DNA of 64,000 bases from Salinispirillum sp. LH 10-3-1 (GCF_030643825.1 NZ_CP101717.1:1240001-1304000); one strand, 5' to 3'; shown: positions 35,751-44,879, numbered from the stretch's first letter. Numbers and translations are program-made. The notes: a model not told the origin generated them from the sequence alone.

Positions 35751-36620
35751 GTGAAGTTCACTTTGCGCCAACTGGATGTTTTCCTTGAAACCGCTCGCAG
35801 CGAGAACATCAGCCGGGCCGCTGAAGCCCTGCATCTGTCGCAGTCGGCGGCCAGCAGCGCGCTGAAAGAGCTGGAAAAACAATACGACATTCAGCTGTTT
35901 GATCGCATGGGCAAACGCCTTATTTTAAATGACCTCGGGCGCGCTATACGCCCGCGTGCACAAGCCTTGCTTGACCAAGCGCGAGAGTTGGAAGAAGACC
36001 TTTATCAGCGCTCGGATATTGGGGCGCTTAAAGTTGGTGCGACCTTGACCATCGGTAACTATCTGGCGGTAGAAATATTAACCCGCTATCGACAGGAACA
36101 TGAAGGTGCTGATGTATCGCTGGAGGTGGCCAATACGTCGCAGATCGTCGATAAACTAGTAAATTTTGATCTTGATCTGGGCATGATTGAAGGTGAGTTG
36201 AACCACCCCGAGCTGGAATTGATTCCGTGGCAGACCGATGAACTTGTCGTCTTCTGTGCGCCTGATCACCCTTGGGTCGGGAAACCTTGGTTAACCGACG
36301 AAGATTTACTCGCTGCAGATTGGATTCTGCGAGAGCCGGGTTCTGGTACGCGCCAGACGTTTGATCGCGCCATGCACGGTTTGGTGGCGGGGATGAAGCC
36401 AGCGCTGGAATTGCAGCATACCGAAGCGATCAAGAGAGCGGTCGAATCCGGGTTAGGTATTGGGTGCCTTTCTGACCTCTGCATGAAGGAGGCTTTTCGA
36501 CGTGGCAGTCTGGTGCCTATCCCCGTGCCACAGCGCCAATTTGACCGCCAGTTTTATTTGGTGCTGCACCGTCATAAGTTTCGCAGCCGAGCGATCAACC
36601 AGTGGATTGAGTTCTGCTGA
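35751..36620 (+). CDS. finR: LysR-type regulator, FinR-like
   Basis: This 289-aa LysR protein has a typical N-terminal helix-turn-helix (ENISRAAEALHLSQSAASSALKELE, quoted in part as residues 18-42) and a C-terminal effector domain (about 90-289). Position, divergent to fpr, and size match FinR of Pseudomonas putida, which activates fpr under superoxide stress. A role as fpr regulator is inferred from this arrangement. TAGGAG lies 7 nt before the GTG at 35751. Confidence 0.82.
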   Translation: MKFTLRQLDVFLETARSENISRAAEALHLSQSAASSALKELEKQYDIQLFDRMGKRLILNDLGRAIRPRAQALLDQARELEEDLYQRSDIGALKVGATLTIGNYLAVEILTRYRQEHEGADVSLEVANTSQIVDKLVNFDLDLGMIEGELNHPELELIPWQTDELVVFCAPDHPWVGKPWLTDEDLLAADWILREPGSGTRQTFDRAMHGLVAGMKPALELQHTEAIKRAVESGLGIGCLSDLCMKEAFRRGSLVPIPVPQRQFDRQFYLVLHRHKFRSRAINQWIEFC

Positions 36621-36624
36621 ACAC

Positions 36625-38751
36625 TCAGCGTTCATTGGCTGCCGGTTTACCAATAAAATAGCCTTGCGCGTAATCTACACCCAGCTCGCGCAAGCAGTCC
36701 TGGGCTTGTTGGCTGTCCACAAATTCAGCGACGAGCTTAAGATCATAGCTCTTGGCCACGGCCACCATGGACTTAACGATGGCTTGATGGCGCGGGTTGC
36801 TGGCGACGTCGGATATAAACTGTCCATCTAGCTTGAGTACGTCGACAGAGAACTGATTCAGGTACTCAAAACCTGCCAAACCGGCACCGAAGTCATCAAT
36901 TGCCACGCTGAAACCCATATTGCGTAAGGCCTGTACGTTCTTTATGGCGGTTAATCGATCATTCACCAAATCTGTCTCGGTGATTTCGATGCAGATATCT
37001 TGTGGCTTAATACGATAAGTAACGACCTGCGATTCGACCCAGTCCATCAAGGTTTTATCACCCAGGGTAGCACCGCTGAGATTAACGTTGATCACTCCGA
37101 CGACATCCAATCGCTGTTGTATGCCTTGCAGGTTAGCAAAGGTGCGTTGCATTACCTGTCGATCAAACTCGGTCAGGTAGTTAAAACTTTGGAATACGGG
37201 CAGAAATGCTCCAGGGCTGATCACCGAGTCGTCGATGCGCAGGCGCGCCAAGACTTCCGCTTTTTCGATCCTGTTGTTTTGCAAGCTAAGAATTGGCTGC
37301 AACCAAAGCTCTAAGTCGCCCGACTCGACGGCTTCTCGGTAACTTTGGAAACGCAACAGAATATCAGTTCTCGCACTGATGTCGTCATCGTTGTGATACA
37401 CCACTACGCGATCGGAAGGCTGTGACCGAGCGATCCCCCACAAGGTGTTGAGTTTGGCGAGATTTTGCCCCATCTCATCGCCGAGGTGCTGAATGGCGGC
37501 TAAAGCACAATCCATGACAATCTTGGTATTGTGCAGGTTAATGTCGATGTGGAGCGAGGGTAGAAGAGTGGCCTTGTTTACGGCAACGGAATCGACGATA
37601 ACAACAAAGGAAAGGTCACTGATTTTGGCTAACTGCTGAACGGGAAAGCGCGCCTGAAGGTGTTGTATCAACTGGTGTTCAACGTCAGCCAATTGCTCCC
37701 AAGTTAAGGTCTCTAGGTAGATATCTTGATTGACCGGGCGGAAAATCACCCCGGCGTGCTCGTACAGCCTATCGTGCTGGCTCGCCCACTGCATCAAGCC
37801 GCGTTCATTGAGGGCGTTGGCGCGGTTGTCATGGACGGCAAGCCATTCGGTGTGCACCAGTGCTTGGTCTCGGTCCAGTCGCATCGCTTGCAGAATATCA
37901 ATGGTTAAGAAAGCACTGATGAGCAACATGGTTAATGAGACCATACTCGGAAGTACATTCAATTGGTCGTAGCCACCCAACCCGTAGTACGCCATGCTCA
38001 GATGGCCAAAGAACATCAGCAGCAGTGCATGGCTAAGAGTTGGGCGGTTGGCTTTCTGTGCTAGCCAGGTCATGAATGGCAGTGCGAGGAATAAAGAGGG
38101 TTGCGCAAAGGCATCTTGGCCTATGATTTCCAGCAACACAGGAATGGCGAGTATCACCATTGTCCAACTCAGAAATTTGGATTGCAGAACCGGTTGCTGA
38201 GTGCGTGTCAACCAATAATTAAGGAGAGGTAGGAACACCACGATACCCGTGAATTCACTCAATAAGTAAACAGGCCAGATGATCGCCAAGGCATCTCGCG
38301 GTAGATCAGGTGTCCATATGAAAACTATGGCGGTACCAATTAAGCTAGAGGGTACCAGGGCGAGAAAGACTATTTTTAGCAGGTCGTTTAGGCGGCGACC
38401 AACGGCAGCTGCTGAGGGGTCTGGCCAACGACTGTTGTACAAAACATAGAGTACTGGACCGACCAATGTCAGCAATTGCACCGACACCATTAGAGGGTCC
38501 ATCGCGTTAGAGACTCCCCAGAGCCAATACCCAGTCGCTACGCCGACGATGGCTACCGGGCGATGCAAAAGAGACGCTATCGCAAAGGCGGTCACTGGCC
38601 AGAACACAAAGGCATCTAGGTCGATCGGTGCCAGCAGCGCCGAGAGCTGTAGGGCAATAAACACCAATCCGCCGAAGACGGATGTGGAAAGGATGTGTTG
38701 CAAGACCTTGGAGTCAGCAACCTTGTTGAGCTCGATTGAGGTGTCCTTCAC
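36625..38751 (-). CDS. MASE1-type membrane protein with EAL domain (c-di-GMP phosphodiesterase)
   Basis: This 708-aa protein has about eight hydrophobic segments at the N-terminus (20-290, MASE1-like). A central region (about 310-470) has no GGDEF motif and looks like a degenerate cyclase domain. The C-terminal EAL domain follows. Its signature is E-V-L-A-R (Glu499) instead of EAL. Other catalytic positions are kept: NVNLSG, EITETD, DDFGAG, LKLD, AEF and QGYFIG. So it may well hydrolyse c-di-GMP, with the degenerate middle domain acting as a regulator. The start is 88 nt from the sppA-like stop. Confidence 0.88.
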   Translation of the reverse strand: MKDTSIELNKVADSKVLQHILSTSVFGGLVFIALQLSALLAPIDLDAFVFWPVTAFAIASLLHRPVAIVGVATGYWLWGVSNAMDPLMVSVQLLTLVGPVLYVLYNSRWPDPSAAAVGRRLNDLLKIVFLALVPSSLIGTAIVFIWTPDLPRDALAIIWPVYLLSEFTGIVVFLPLLNYWLTRTQQPVLQSKFLSWTMVILAIPVLLEIIGQDAFAQPSLFLALPFMTWLAQKANRPTLSHALLLMFFGHLSMAYYGLGGYDQLNVLPSMVSLTMLLISAFLTIDILQAMRLDRDQALVHTEWLAVHDNRANALNERGLMQWASQHDRLYEHAGVIFRPVNQDIYLETLTWEQLADVEHQLIQHLQARFPVQQLAKISDLSFVVIVDSVAVNKATLLPSLHIDINLHNTKIVMDCALAAIQHLGDEMGQNLAKLNTLWGIARSQPSDRVVVYHNDDDISARTDILLRFQSYREAVESGDLELWLQPILSLQNNRIEKAEVLARLRIDDSVISPGAFLPVFQSFNYLTEFDRQVMQRTFANLQGIQQRLDVVGVINVNLSGATLGDKTLMDWVESQVVTYRIKPQDICIEITETDLVNDRLTAIKNVQALRNMGFSVAIDDFGAGLAGFEYLNQFSVDVLKLDGQFISDVASNPRHQAIVKSMVAVAKSYDLKLVAEFVDSQQAQDCLRELGVDYAQGYFIGKPAANER

Positions 38752-38839
38752 AATTCAAGTTTCCACAATTAGATACACCGAATACGGGTTGTAGTGAAAT
38801 TCGGTTGCCTCTCGTTCAAAATTTTGATGTAACGTATCG

Positions 38840-41296
38840 TTAATTGCCGTCGTAACGTACGGCCTCACCAAAGTATTCGTAGGGCAATAGCACCATGGGC
38901 TGACCTCTTTGCTCGACAAGAAATTGCAAGTACTCGTGGTGATAGGCTGCGTTATTCTGTGCCCACGAAACCGGGTGATTGGCCATCACCAAATACCGCA
39001 ATTCATTTAGCGCAGAGACATTACGGGCTGGCCCCTCAACCACCAGGATTTTATCCTTGGGTGAAATGCCCGCTTGTTGGCGTGCTAAATCGATCGCAAA
39101 ACTTAGGTTGCCAATGTCATCAATCAACCCGAGCTCTTGCGCTTGAGTGCCGGTGTAAATACGTCCGGCGGCCAGCTCCCGCATACGCGTATGCGGTTTT
39201 GAGCGAGCTTCAGCGGCTTGGGTAACAAAGTCGTCATACCAACCATCAATGCGCTGCATGATACCCGCACGTTCTTCAGTTGTCAGATCCCGGTGCGGTA
39301 AGGCAATGCCCAGCAGTGGCAAGCCAATACCAAAGCCGACATCGGAGGACGCGCCGCGGCTGACGAAGTCACTGTTGAGGTTTAGGCGCTGTCCTAAGCC
39401 ATTGTCCCATAGGCGTACGCCGGTAACGCCAATGCTGCCAGTGATGGTATTGGGTGCAGCCACCAAAGTGCCTGCATGCATAGCAACCCAATAGCCACCT
39501 GAGGTCGCCAATGAACCCATGGAGATCACCACTGGTTTTTGAGCTTGTGTTTCTTTCACTTGCTCGGCCAAGAGATCGGCGGCCAGAATGCCGCCGCCCG
39601 GTGAGTCAACTCGGATGACCACGGCCTTAATGCTGTCGTCCTCGCGCAGGGCTTCGAGATTACGCGCCAGTTGCCGAGTGCGCATGCCCATATCGGTGGC
39701 GGTCATACCGGTGGCGTAGAGTACCGCGATGCGATGTGCAGGCCCCCAGTGATTGTCCAGTGGGGTACGAAACAGGCTTAGGCCACTCGGAGACACTAAC
39801 GTATGCGACGACCCCGCCATTTTTTCAAGTACGTCGTCTACGTCAGTGTAACGAGCCAGCTTGTTGACTACGCCAGCATTTACAAGGTCTTGGGGCGATA
39901 AGTAGATGCCGCGATCTATTAAACGGTCGAAGTCATCTGCGCTCAGGCCTCTACCATTCTCCATGCTGGTTTGCCACAGCGCATAGAACCCGTCGATAAT
40001 GGCTTGTCGTTGTTCACGATCCGGGTCTGACATCTCGTAGCGGGACAGATTCTCGAAAGCTGTTTTGTATTCAAGGTTGCGAAACTCATCAACGCCAACC
40101 CCCCAATGTGCGAGTAAGTCAGCGACATAAGTAGTACCAGAAACAAAGCCCGGCAAGGTGAGGGTTCCAGCTGGGTCCATAAAAACGACATCGGCCGCCG
40201 AAGACAACAACAGCTCGGTCATGCCGCCATTCTCTATATACAGCACTACCTGCTTGCCACTCGCCCGGAAATCGTCCAATGAGTCCTTGATTTCCCATGC
40301 CAACGCGGCGGGTACTTGCAACTGGGTCGTATTGATGACAATGCCGCCGATGGTGTCGTCTTGGCGCGCTGCTTCTATGTAGCGTAGCGTGTCGAGCAGG
40401 GCATGCCGACGATCAAAGATACCAAAGGTTTGGTACGTAATCTCTTGATTCAGTGTCAGCTCCAAGTAGCGGTCTTGACGCTGAACAAGGGCATCCATCA
40501 GGTTCCGGTCCCACGCACCGAGACGCACGGCATAGGATTGATAGCTCGCGTTATTCTTTTCGGGATGATGGGACTGTGCACTGATTCCGGCATGCCCGAA
40601 ACTGATCTGTAAGCCTGCAGTAAGCGCTCCGGAATCAAAATATCGTCCGGCTACCCGAATGCCGGGCAAGACTTCACTGACGCCGCCAGCCGACCACTGA
40701 CCGCCGGTTAAGCCTTGGTCGTTGCCGGTGGCGTAATCGGCAAACACGGTGAGTAAGGTAGAGCCCAGAGGCCGGTAAGCCACGTCAGCGGTGCCTTCAT
40801 AATACCGGGTGTCAGTGGCTATCGTTCCAGTTAGGCCAATAGAGGTGTTGCGGCTCGGCCGTGTCAGGGTGCCAAGGGTAAAATGCGTGCGCAGGTCTTG
40901 CGTGTCGGTGTCGCCTCGATACCAGCCGATTGAAAATCCAGCCGCGGCGTCATCGGTACCGCCACCCATGGCCAGGGTGTAGTCTCGCACTTGTTCTGCC
41001 CCTCGATTGTCGCGGCCAAAGGTAAAGCTGACGCCAGGTGCCGCCAATACGGTATTCCAACGTTGGTCGTCGTAGAGAAAATCATCACTGGTCCAACTGA
41101 ACAAGATATCGCCTTGTTTGAGGTGATGCAGACCGGCCGGGTTGTCATAGCCGTAGTGGCCAAATTTAAGCGCGCCGGGTGAGGCCAGCAAGAACTCGTT
41201 CTTTTCATAGTAGCGCTGAAAACCGATGCCTTCGGCATGAGCCAATGTGCAAATAAAGAGGGTGGATAATGCCGCTGATGCAGTCCGCGAGGTCAT
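38840..41296 (-). CDS. SppA-type S49 protease with N-terminal beta-rich (barrel-like) extension
   Basis: This 818-aa protein has a signal peptide (residues 1-21, cleaving near AHA-E). Residues 22-~255 are beta-rich with many glycine/aromatic turns (FTFGRDNRG, AVAYRPLG-like DVAYRPLG), resembling outer-membrane or porin-like sequences. Residues ~285-800 form a tandem S49 protease like E. coli SppA (618 aa). The predicted dyad is Lys411 (LEYKTAF) and Ser599 (ATSGGYW), split between the two halves and 188 residues apart as in E. coli SppA (200). E. coli SppA has a membrane anchor in place of this extension. A secreted or outer-membrane-linked protease is inferred. Confidence 0.88.
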   Translation of the reverse strand: MTSRTASAALSTLFICTLAHAEGIGFQRYYEKNEFLLASPGALKFGHYGYDNPAGLHHLKQGDILFSWTSDDFLYDDQRWNTVLAAPGVSFTFGRDNRGAEQVRDYTLAMGGGTDDAAAGFSIGWYRGDTDTQDLRTHFTLGTLTRPSRNTSIGLTGTIATDTRYYEGTADVAYRPLGSTLLTVFADYATGNDQGLTGGQWSAGGVSEVLPGIRVAGRYFDSGALTAGLQISFGHAGISAQSHHPEKNNASYQSYAVRLGAWDRNLMDALVQRQDRYLELTLNQEITYQTFGIFDRRHALLDTLRYIEAARQDDTIGGIVINTTQLQVPAALAWEIKDSLDDFRASGKQVVLYIENGGMTELLLSSAADVVFMDPAGTLTLPGFVSGTTYVADLLAHWGVGVDEFRNLEYKTAFENLSRYEMSDPDREQRQAIIDGFYALWQTSMENGRGLSADDFDRLIDRGIYLSPQDLVNAGVVNKLARYTDVDDVLEKMAGSSHTLVSPSGLSLFRTPLDNHWGPAHRIAVLYATGMTATDMGMRTRQLARNLEALREDDSIKAVVIRVDSPGGGILAADLLAEQVKETQAQKPVVISMGSLATSGGYWVAMHAGTLVAAPNTITGSIGVTGVRLWDNGLGQRLNLNSDFVSRGASSDVGFGIGLPLLGIALPHRDLTTEERAGIMQRIDGWYDDFVTQAAEARSKPHTRMRELAAGRIYTGTQAQELGLIDDIGNLSFAIDLARQQAGISPKDKILVVEGPARNVSALNELRYLVMANHPVSWAQNNAAYHHEYLQFLVEQRGQPMVLLPYEYFGEAVRYDGN

Positions 41297-41367
41297 GGTG
41301 TCTTTCCTTTTGACAAGCGAAGATTAAACAGTGGGTGAGCTTAAACAATTGCCGGCGTAGGAGCTAT

Positions 41368-41466
41368 ATGAGTGCACGGGATTTACGGTTAATCGCCGTT
41401 GTAATCGCCAGCACGTTCCATTGCGCTGTTGATAATATAGTTGGCACAGGCGAACAAGTCTTGTAA
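41368..41466 (+). CDS. Possible 32-aa small protein
   Basis: A short reading frame (MSARDLRLIAVVIAS then STFHCAV-type residues to TGEQVL) begins 4 nt after GGAG (41360-41363) in the 215-bp gap between two minus-strand genes. The middle is hydrophobic. No homology or codon evidence is available; it may be chance. Confidence 0.2.
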   Translation: MSARDLRLIAVVIASTFHCAVDNIVGTGEQVL

Positions 41467-41511
41467 CAAAATGGTGCGTCGTGCCCGAAAAGTAGGCTTT
41501 AGATGTTCCCT

Positions 41512-41844
41512 TTAGCTTGGTACCTCAGAATAGACTGGTGCACCCCGGTAGATGCCGGAAAATATCTTGCCGTCGCGCCAGCGCGGGTAGGTTTTGCCCA
41601 TGTGCACTAGAGTTTCCTGATTGTCCTCTGGTAAATCTTGATCAGGGTGAATGATGTCAGTCAGCTCTTTGACCGCGGCCTTGAGCGCTTGCGAGTCACT
41701 GCTGGCAGCGCATTCGGCTATTTTTTCGAGAAAGTCCGTGCGTGCCAGGGGCATCTTGGTGGAAAACTCCAGCTCAACCAGGCGTGCGCACTTTTGGGCT
41801 GCGCGCACGGCATTGATGTTCAGGAGCCAATGTCTGTCGGTCAT
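41512..41844 (-). CDS. Small protein of unknown function
   Basis: This 110-aa protein is read from the ATG at 41844, 7 nt after CGGAG; a GTG 15 nt upstream is also in frame. It is soluble with no signal peptide. The first 75 residues look helical, and the end (WRDGKIFSGIYRGAPVYSEVP) is a short extended tail. I do not recognise the family. It is divergent from the thioesterase gene at 42011. Confidence 0.7.
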   Translation of the reverse strand: MTDRHWLLNINAVRAAQKCARLVELEFSTKMPLARTDFLEKIAECAASSDSQALKAAVKELTDIIHPDQDLPEDNQETLVHMGKTYPRWRDGKIFSGIYRGAPVYSEVPS

Positions 41845-42010
41845 ATGTTCGCTCCGCACATGCAGAAGGTCATCTGTTCAGTGGTAATAGGAGCAAGAAC
41901 CGTACCTGTTCCATTTGTTCAGCAATGATCAAGAACGACCGGTAGACGATTGTAGAGTCGCGAGCAGCACTCTATGCTGCAGAGACTTAAGAAAAAATTA
42001 GGAATGACCC

Positions 42011-42454
42011 ATGAGTGACGTATTGCAGCAATTCTTAGACGAATACCCCGTAGTGGTCGAGATGCCTGTGCAATGGGGAGAAATGGATGCTTTGCAACAT
42101 GTGAACAACGTGACCTATTTTCGTTATTTCGAATCGGCACGCATTGCCTATATGATGAAAACATCATTGATTGGTGGCGCACGAGGCACATTGGGGCCGA
42201 TCCTAGCGGACACAGAGTGCCGATATAAGCGTCCTGTTACTTTCCCGGACCGGATAAAGGTAGGGTGCCGCATCGCAGAGTTTCAAGAGTTCGGCTTCCT
42301 GCAACAGTATGCCGTTTACAGCACGGCACAGGATGCAGTCACAACGCATGGCAGTGCGCGTATTGTCTTGTTGGACGTGACGACTGGGAAGAAAGCGGCG
42401 TTAACAGAAGAGTTAAAGGCAGAACTGGAAAGTGTCAATGGCGCACAGGTGTAG
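42011..42454 (+). CDS. Acyl-CoA thioesterase, 4HBT hotdog family
   Basis: This 147-aa protein has the hotdog motif WGEMDALQHVNNVTYFRYFESARIAY (residues 22-47, partly quoted). It contains the D-x-x-x-H-V-N-N-x-x-Y-x-x-x-x-E pattern of 4-hydroxybenzoyl-CoA thioesterase-type enzymes, whose Asp is predicted catalytic. It likely hydrolyses an acyl-CoA; the substrate is unknown. TAGGA precedes the ATG. The DUF4442 gene just downstream on the other strand also has a hotdog fold. Confidence 0.88.
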   Translation: MSDVLQQFLDEYPVVVEMPVQWGEMDALQHVNNVTYFRYFESARIAYMMKTSLIGGARGTLGPILADTECRYKRPVTFPDRIKVGCRIAEFQEFGFLQQYAVYSTAQDAVTTHGSARIVLLDVTTGKKAALTEELKAELESVNGAQV

Positions 42455-42531
42455 CCGGGTGCGCCTAGGGGGCGACTGAGTGAGTCGTCGACCTAGGGCT
42501 TTTCAAGAAATACTGCTGAGCTTCCCTGACG

Positions 42532-43038
42532 CTATTGTTGCTTGCCCGCCGGGCGATACTGTGGCTTCAAGCGCACATACAGGCGGCGTGTCAGCTTGCA
42601 CACGACTTCACCCTGTTGATCGTGTACATAGACGTCGAACTCCGGAAAATAAGCGTCACCGGTTTCGGTAGCCTGTTTGATGCGATTGAGGTCACTGTCC
42701 TCTAGGTGGAACTCCGCAGTTAGGCGGCCAATACCTGGCGAGATGAAGTCGATATCGGCAGACTTATCCCAAATCATATACCGTTTGAAGTCCAACGAAC
42801 CATACAGCATCAAAGCGATGATTGGGTCGGTCATCGAAAACAGACTGCCGCCGTACTGCGAGTTATTGATGTTGCGCGTCCACGGGCGCCATAGCAAATC
42901 GACACGGGCATATCGGTAGTCATGACTGACGGTTTTGATACGGATGCCGGGGAAGAAGAACGGTGGCCAGAAATTCATCACGAATCGAAACAGCCAAGGG
43001 TGACGAAAAAAGTAAGCAACCATTGCACAGACATCCAT
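42532..43038 (-). CDS. DUF4442 (hotdog-fold) domain protein
   Basis: This protein of about 168 aa matches the DUF4442 pattern: an aromatic N-terminus (FRHPWLFRFVMNFWPPFFFPGI), the RPWTRNINNSQYGGSLFSMTDP region across about 52-71, and a C-terminal R-L-Y-V-R-L-K. DUF4442 proteins adopt a hotdog fold related to PaaI-type thioesterases; function is unproven. An ATG at 43023 is an alternative start; neither has a strong ribosome binding site. It converges with the thioesterase gene. Confidence 0.83.
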   Translation of the reverse strand: MDVCAMVAYFFRHPWLFRFVMNFWPPFFFPGIRIKTVSHDYRYARVDLLWRPWTRNINNSQYGGSLFSMTDPIIALMLYGSLDFKRYMIWDKSADIDFISPGIGRLTAEFHLEDSDLNRIKQATETGDAYFPEFDVYVHDQQGEVVCKLTRRLYVRLKPQYRPAGKQQ

Positions 43039-43085
43039 AGATACATTAACGATGCGGAGTACACCGCATTTCTGTATGTTTGGTC

Positions 43086-43105
43086 AACTAACCCTGGGGT
43101 TAGTT
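43086..43105. promoter_or_regulatory. Perfect 9-bp inverted repeat, possible operator
   Basis: AACTAACCC and GGGTTAGTT flank a 2-bp centre, making a 20-bp palindrome in the 260-bp gap between the divergent DUF4442 and diguanylate cyclase genes. No U run follows it, so an operator for a dimeric repressor is more likely than a terminator. A second hairpin (ATGCGG/CCGCAT, 43053-43070) lies beside it. The rest of the gap holds no gene. Confidence 0.4.
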
Positions 43106-43298
43106 CTGTTTGCAATGAAGTAAGAGGGTGAATTGCGTTCGACTGTTGAAGCGAGGTCACTGATCTGAGCGCTTCCTTAACAGATATTCTGTAAAACAGT
43201 GCTATTATTTAACCAGTGCTTTCTAAATATGTTCACGCAACGGGTTGCCATTTACGCGATTGCCTAACTACCATGCAGACACGGAAAAAAATCACCAT

Positions 43299-44846
43299 AT
43301 GACTAAGGGGATAACTCAAAAGCAGTCGAGTCAGCGTCGTTCCGTTGTCTTGATCATCGGCGGTCTAGTGCTTATGTGGTTGCTGACTGCCAGCATTCTT
43401 GCCGCGTTTTATCGAACCAGCGTAGACAACTTCAGTGCTGAAGCCAAAGACCGAATTTTGGTTAATACGCAGTATTTCGCGCGTAATCAAAGCCAGCTTA
43501 CCAATGCAAAACTCAATGAGTTAGACAGCACTCTACGCGCATTATCATATATTGCATCTGCACCCGGAATACCGGATCAAGACATACAGGGTATCTTTTT
43601 GCTGCGTCGTCAAGTCAGCCCCGAGATTGCAGATTTTTTGTTGCTCGATCCTTCCGGCCAAATTCGGATTTGGACCAGAGGAAATGACGAGCCCGTCCCA
43701 GAAGTCAGTGACCGAGGCTACTTCCGCGTTCATTTAGAGCAGCCGAGTGAGCAGACTTTTCTCTCCAGCCCTGATTTAGCTCGAACAACCGAATCCCGCC
43801 CTTTTATTGCACTGAGCCGAGGGCTTTATTCACCTGATGGTGAATTTCTGGGCGTATTGGCCATGGCATTGGACATTGAACGACTGGCAAACACACTGGG
43901 TGGTGTCACGGAAATCGACGGTGTCAGTACGGTATTGGCAGATCTCTACGGTAGTTTGCTATTTCGTCGTCCGTTCCGCGAGTACGAGCCCGGGCAGACT
44001 CTCGAATCGATTGCCGGGTACGGTGGCAACCCACCGGAAAGAGCGAGCTTTGTTGTAGACTCGCCTTTTGATGGTGTGACACGTCAGGTATCGTTTCAGC
44101 GCCTGGAAAACTGGCCGTGGGTGGCTTTTGTGGGCGCCGATTTGGCCACGCCTAAGGCCGCCATAGAACGTTTCCAGTTTACGGAGCGCCTGCGACTGAT
44201 TGTGCTCCTGGGTGTGTTCAGTGTGATGTTTGCGTCGGTGGCGTGGCTGACGTGGCGGCGCATGCAGTCAGAACAGGCGCTGATGGACGATATCGTTCAG
44301 CGCAAGGCAGTTGAAGAGCGTTTGGCATGGCAAGCCAACCATGATGCGCTGACGGGATTGCCGAACCGTATGCTGTTCTACGACCGGCTAAACCATACAC
44401 TGCGGCGCAGTAGCCGTTCCAGACGGTCCTTTGGACTCATTTATATTGATTTGGATGGCTTCAAAGCGGTGAATGACCAGTGGGGTCATACGGCAGGTGA
44501 CCAGCTGTTGCAAGAGGTGGCGAAAAGACTCCAAGACTCTGTACGTGGCAGTGATACCGTGGCGCGCTTGGCGGGTGATGAATTTGTAATCTTGGCCGAC
44601 CAATGCGGATTGGAAGAAGCGCAAGCTCTGGCAGAGAAAGTCTTAAGCGCGTTGACAGAGACCATTGTGTTGCCAGAACAGGAAGTGAACATATCCGCCA
44701 GTATTGGTTTGGCCGTAGCGCCACTGGATGGCGACAGCGCCGACGGTTTGATCAAGGCGGCAGATAAAGCGATGTATTTTGCCAAGAATACCGGCAAAGG
44801 TAAGGTGGCAAAGACTGGTGACGTTGTCGGGCCATCAATCGCATGA
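43299..44846 (+). CDS. Diguanylate cyclase with periplasmic dCache-type sensor
   Basis: This 515-aa protein has a first membrane helix (about 17-38), a periplasmic sensor domain (about 40-290, Cache-like with FLLLDPSGQIRIW and SDRGYFRVH), a second helix (about 301-322) and a GGDEF domain. The signature reads AGDEF (residues 425-429) instead of GGDEF, a variant found in many active cyclases. NHDALTGLPNR opens the domain and DLDGFKAVND is intact. The ATG at 43299 is preferred over a TTG at 43245. The stop directly adjoins the LexA box of recC. Confidence 0.9.
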   Translation: MTKGITQKQSSQRRSVVLIIGGLVLMWLLTASILAAFYRTSVDNFSAEAKDRILVNTQYFARNQSQLTNAKLNELDSTLRALSYIASAPGIPDQDIQGIFLLRRQVSPEIADFLLLDPSGQIRIWTRGNDEPVPEVSDRGYFRVHLEQPSEQTFLSSPDLARTTESRPFIALSRGLYSPDGEFLGVLAMALDIERLANTLGGVTEIDGVSTVLADLYGSLLFRRPFREYEPGQTLESIAGYGGNPPERASFVVDSPFDGVTRQVSFQRLENWPWVAFVGADLATPKAAIERFQFTERLRLIVLLGVFSVMFASVAWLTWRRMQSEQALMDDIVQRKAVEERLAWQANHDALTGLPNRMLFYDRLNHTLRRSSRSRRSFGLIYIDLDGFKAVNDQWGHTAGDQLLQEVAKRLQDSVRGSDTVARLAGDEFVILADQCGLEEAQALAEKVLSALTETIVLPEQEVNISASIGLAVAPLDGDSADGLIKAADKAMYFAKNTGKGKVAKTGDVVGPSIA

Positions 44847-44866
44847 TACTGTATGTATAGACAGTC
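44847..44866 (+). promoter_or_regulatory. LexA (SOS) box upstream of recCBD
   Basis: The site reads CTGT-ATGTATAG-ACAG (44849-44864) with flanking TA and TC. It fits CTGT-N8-ACAG exactly and matches the 20-bp E. coli consensus at 17 positions. It lies 13 nt before the recC ATG and directly after the stop of the cyclase gene, and it overlaps a possible -10 (TATAGA). Repression by LexA would block a promoter of the recC-recB-recD operon. Confidence 0.7.
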
Positions 44867-44879
44867 TTAAGGCGCCGTT

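Noticed and set aside
43182-43196. CTGT...ACAG near 43190 as a second LexA box
   Set aside because: Only three bases separate the half-sites (CTGTAAAACAG), whereas LexA needs eight.
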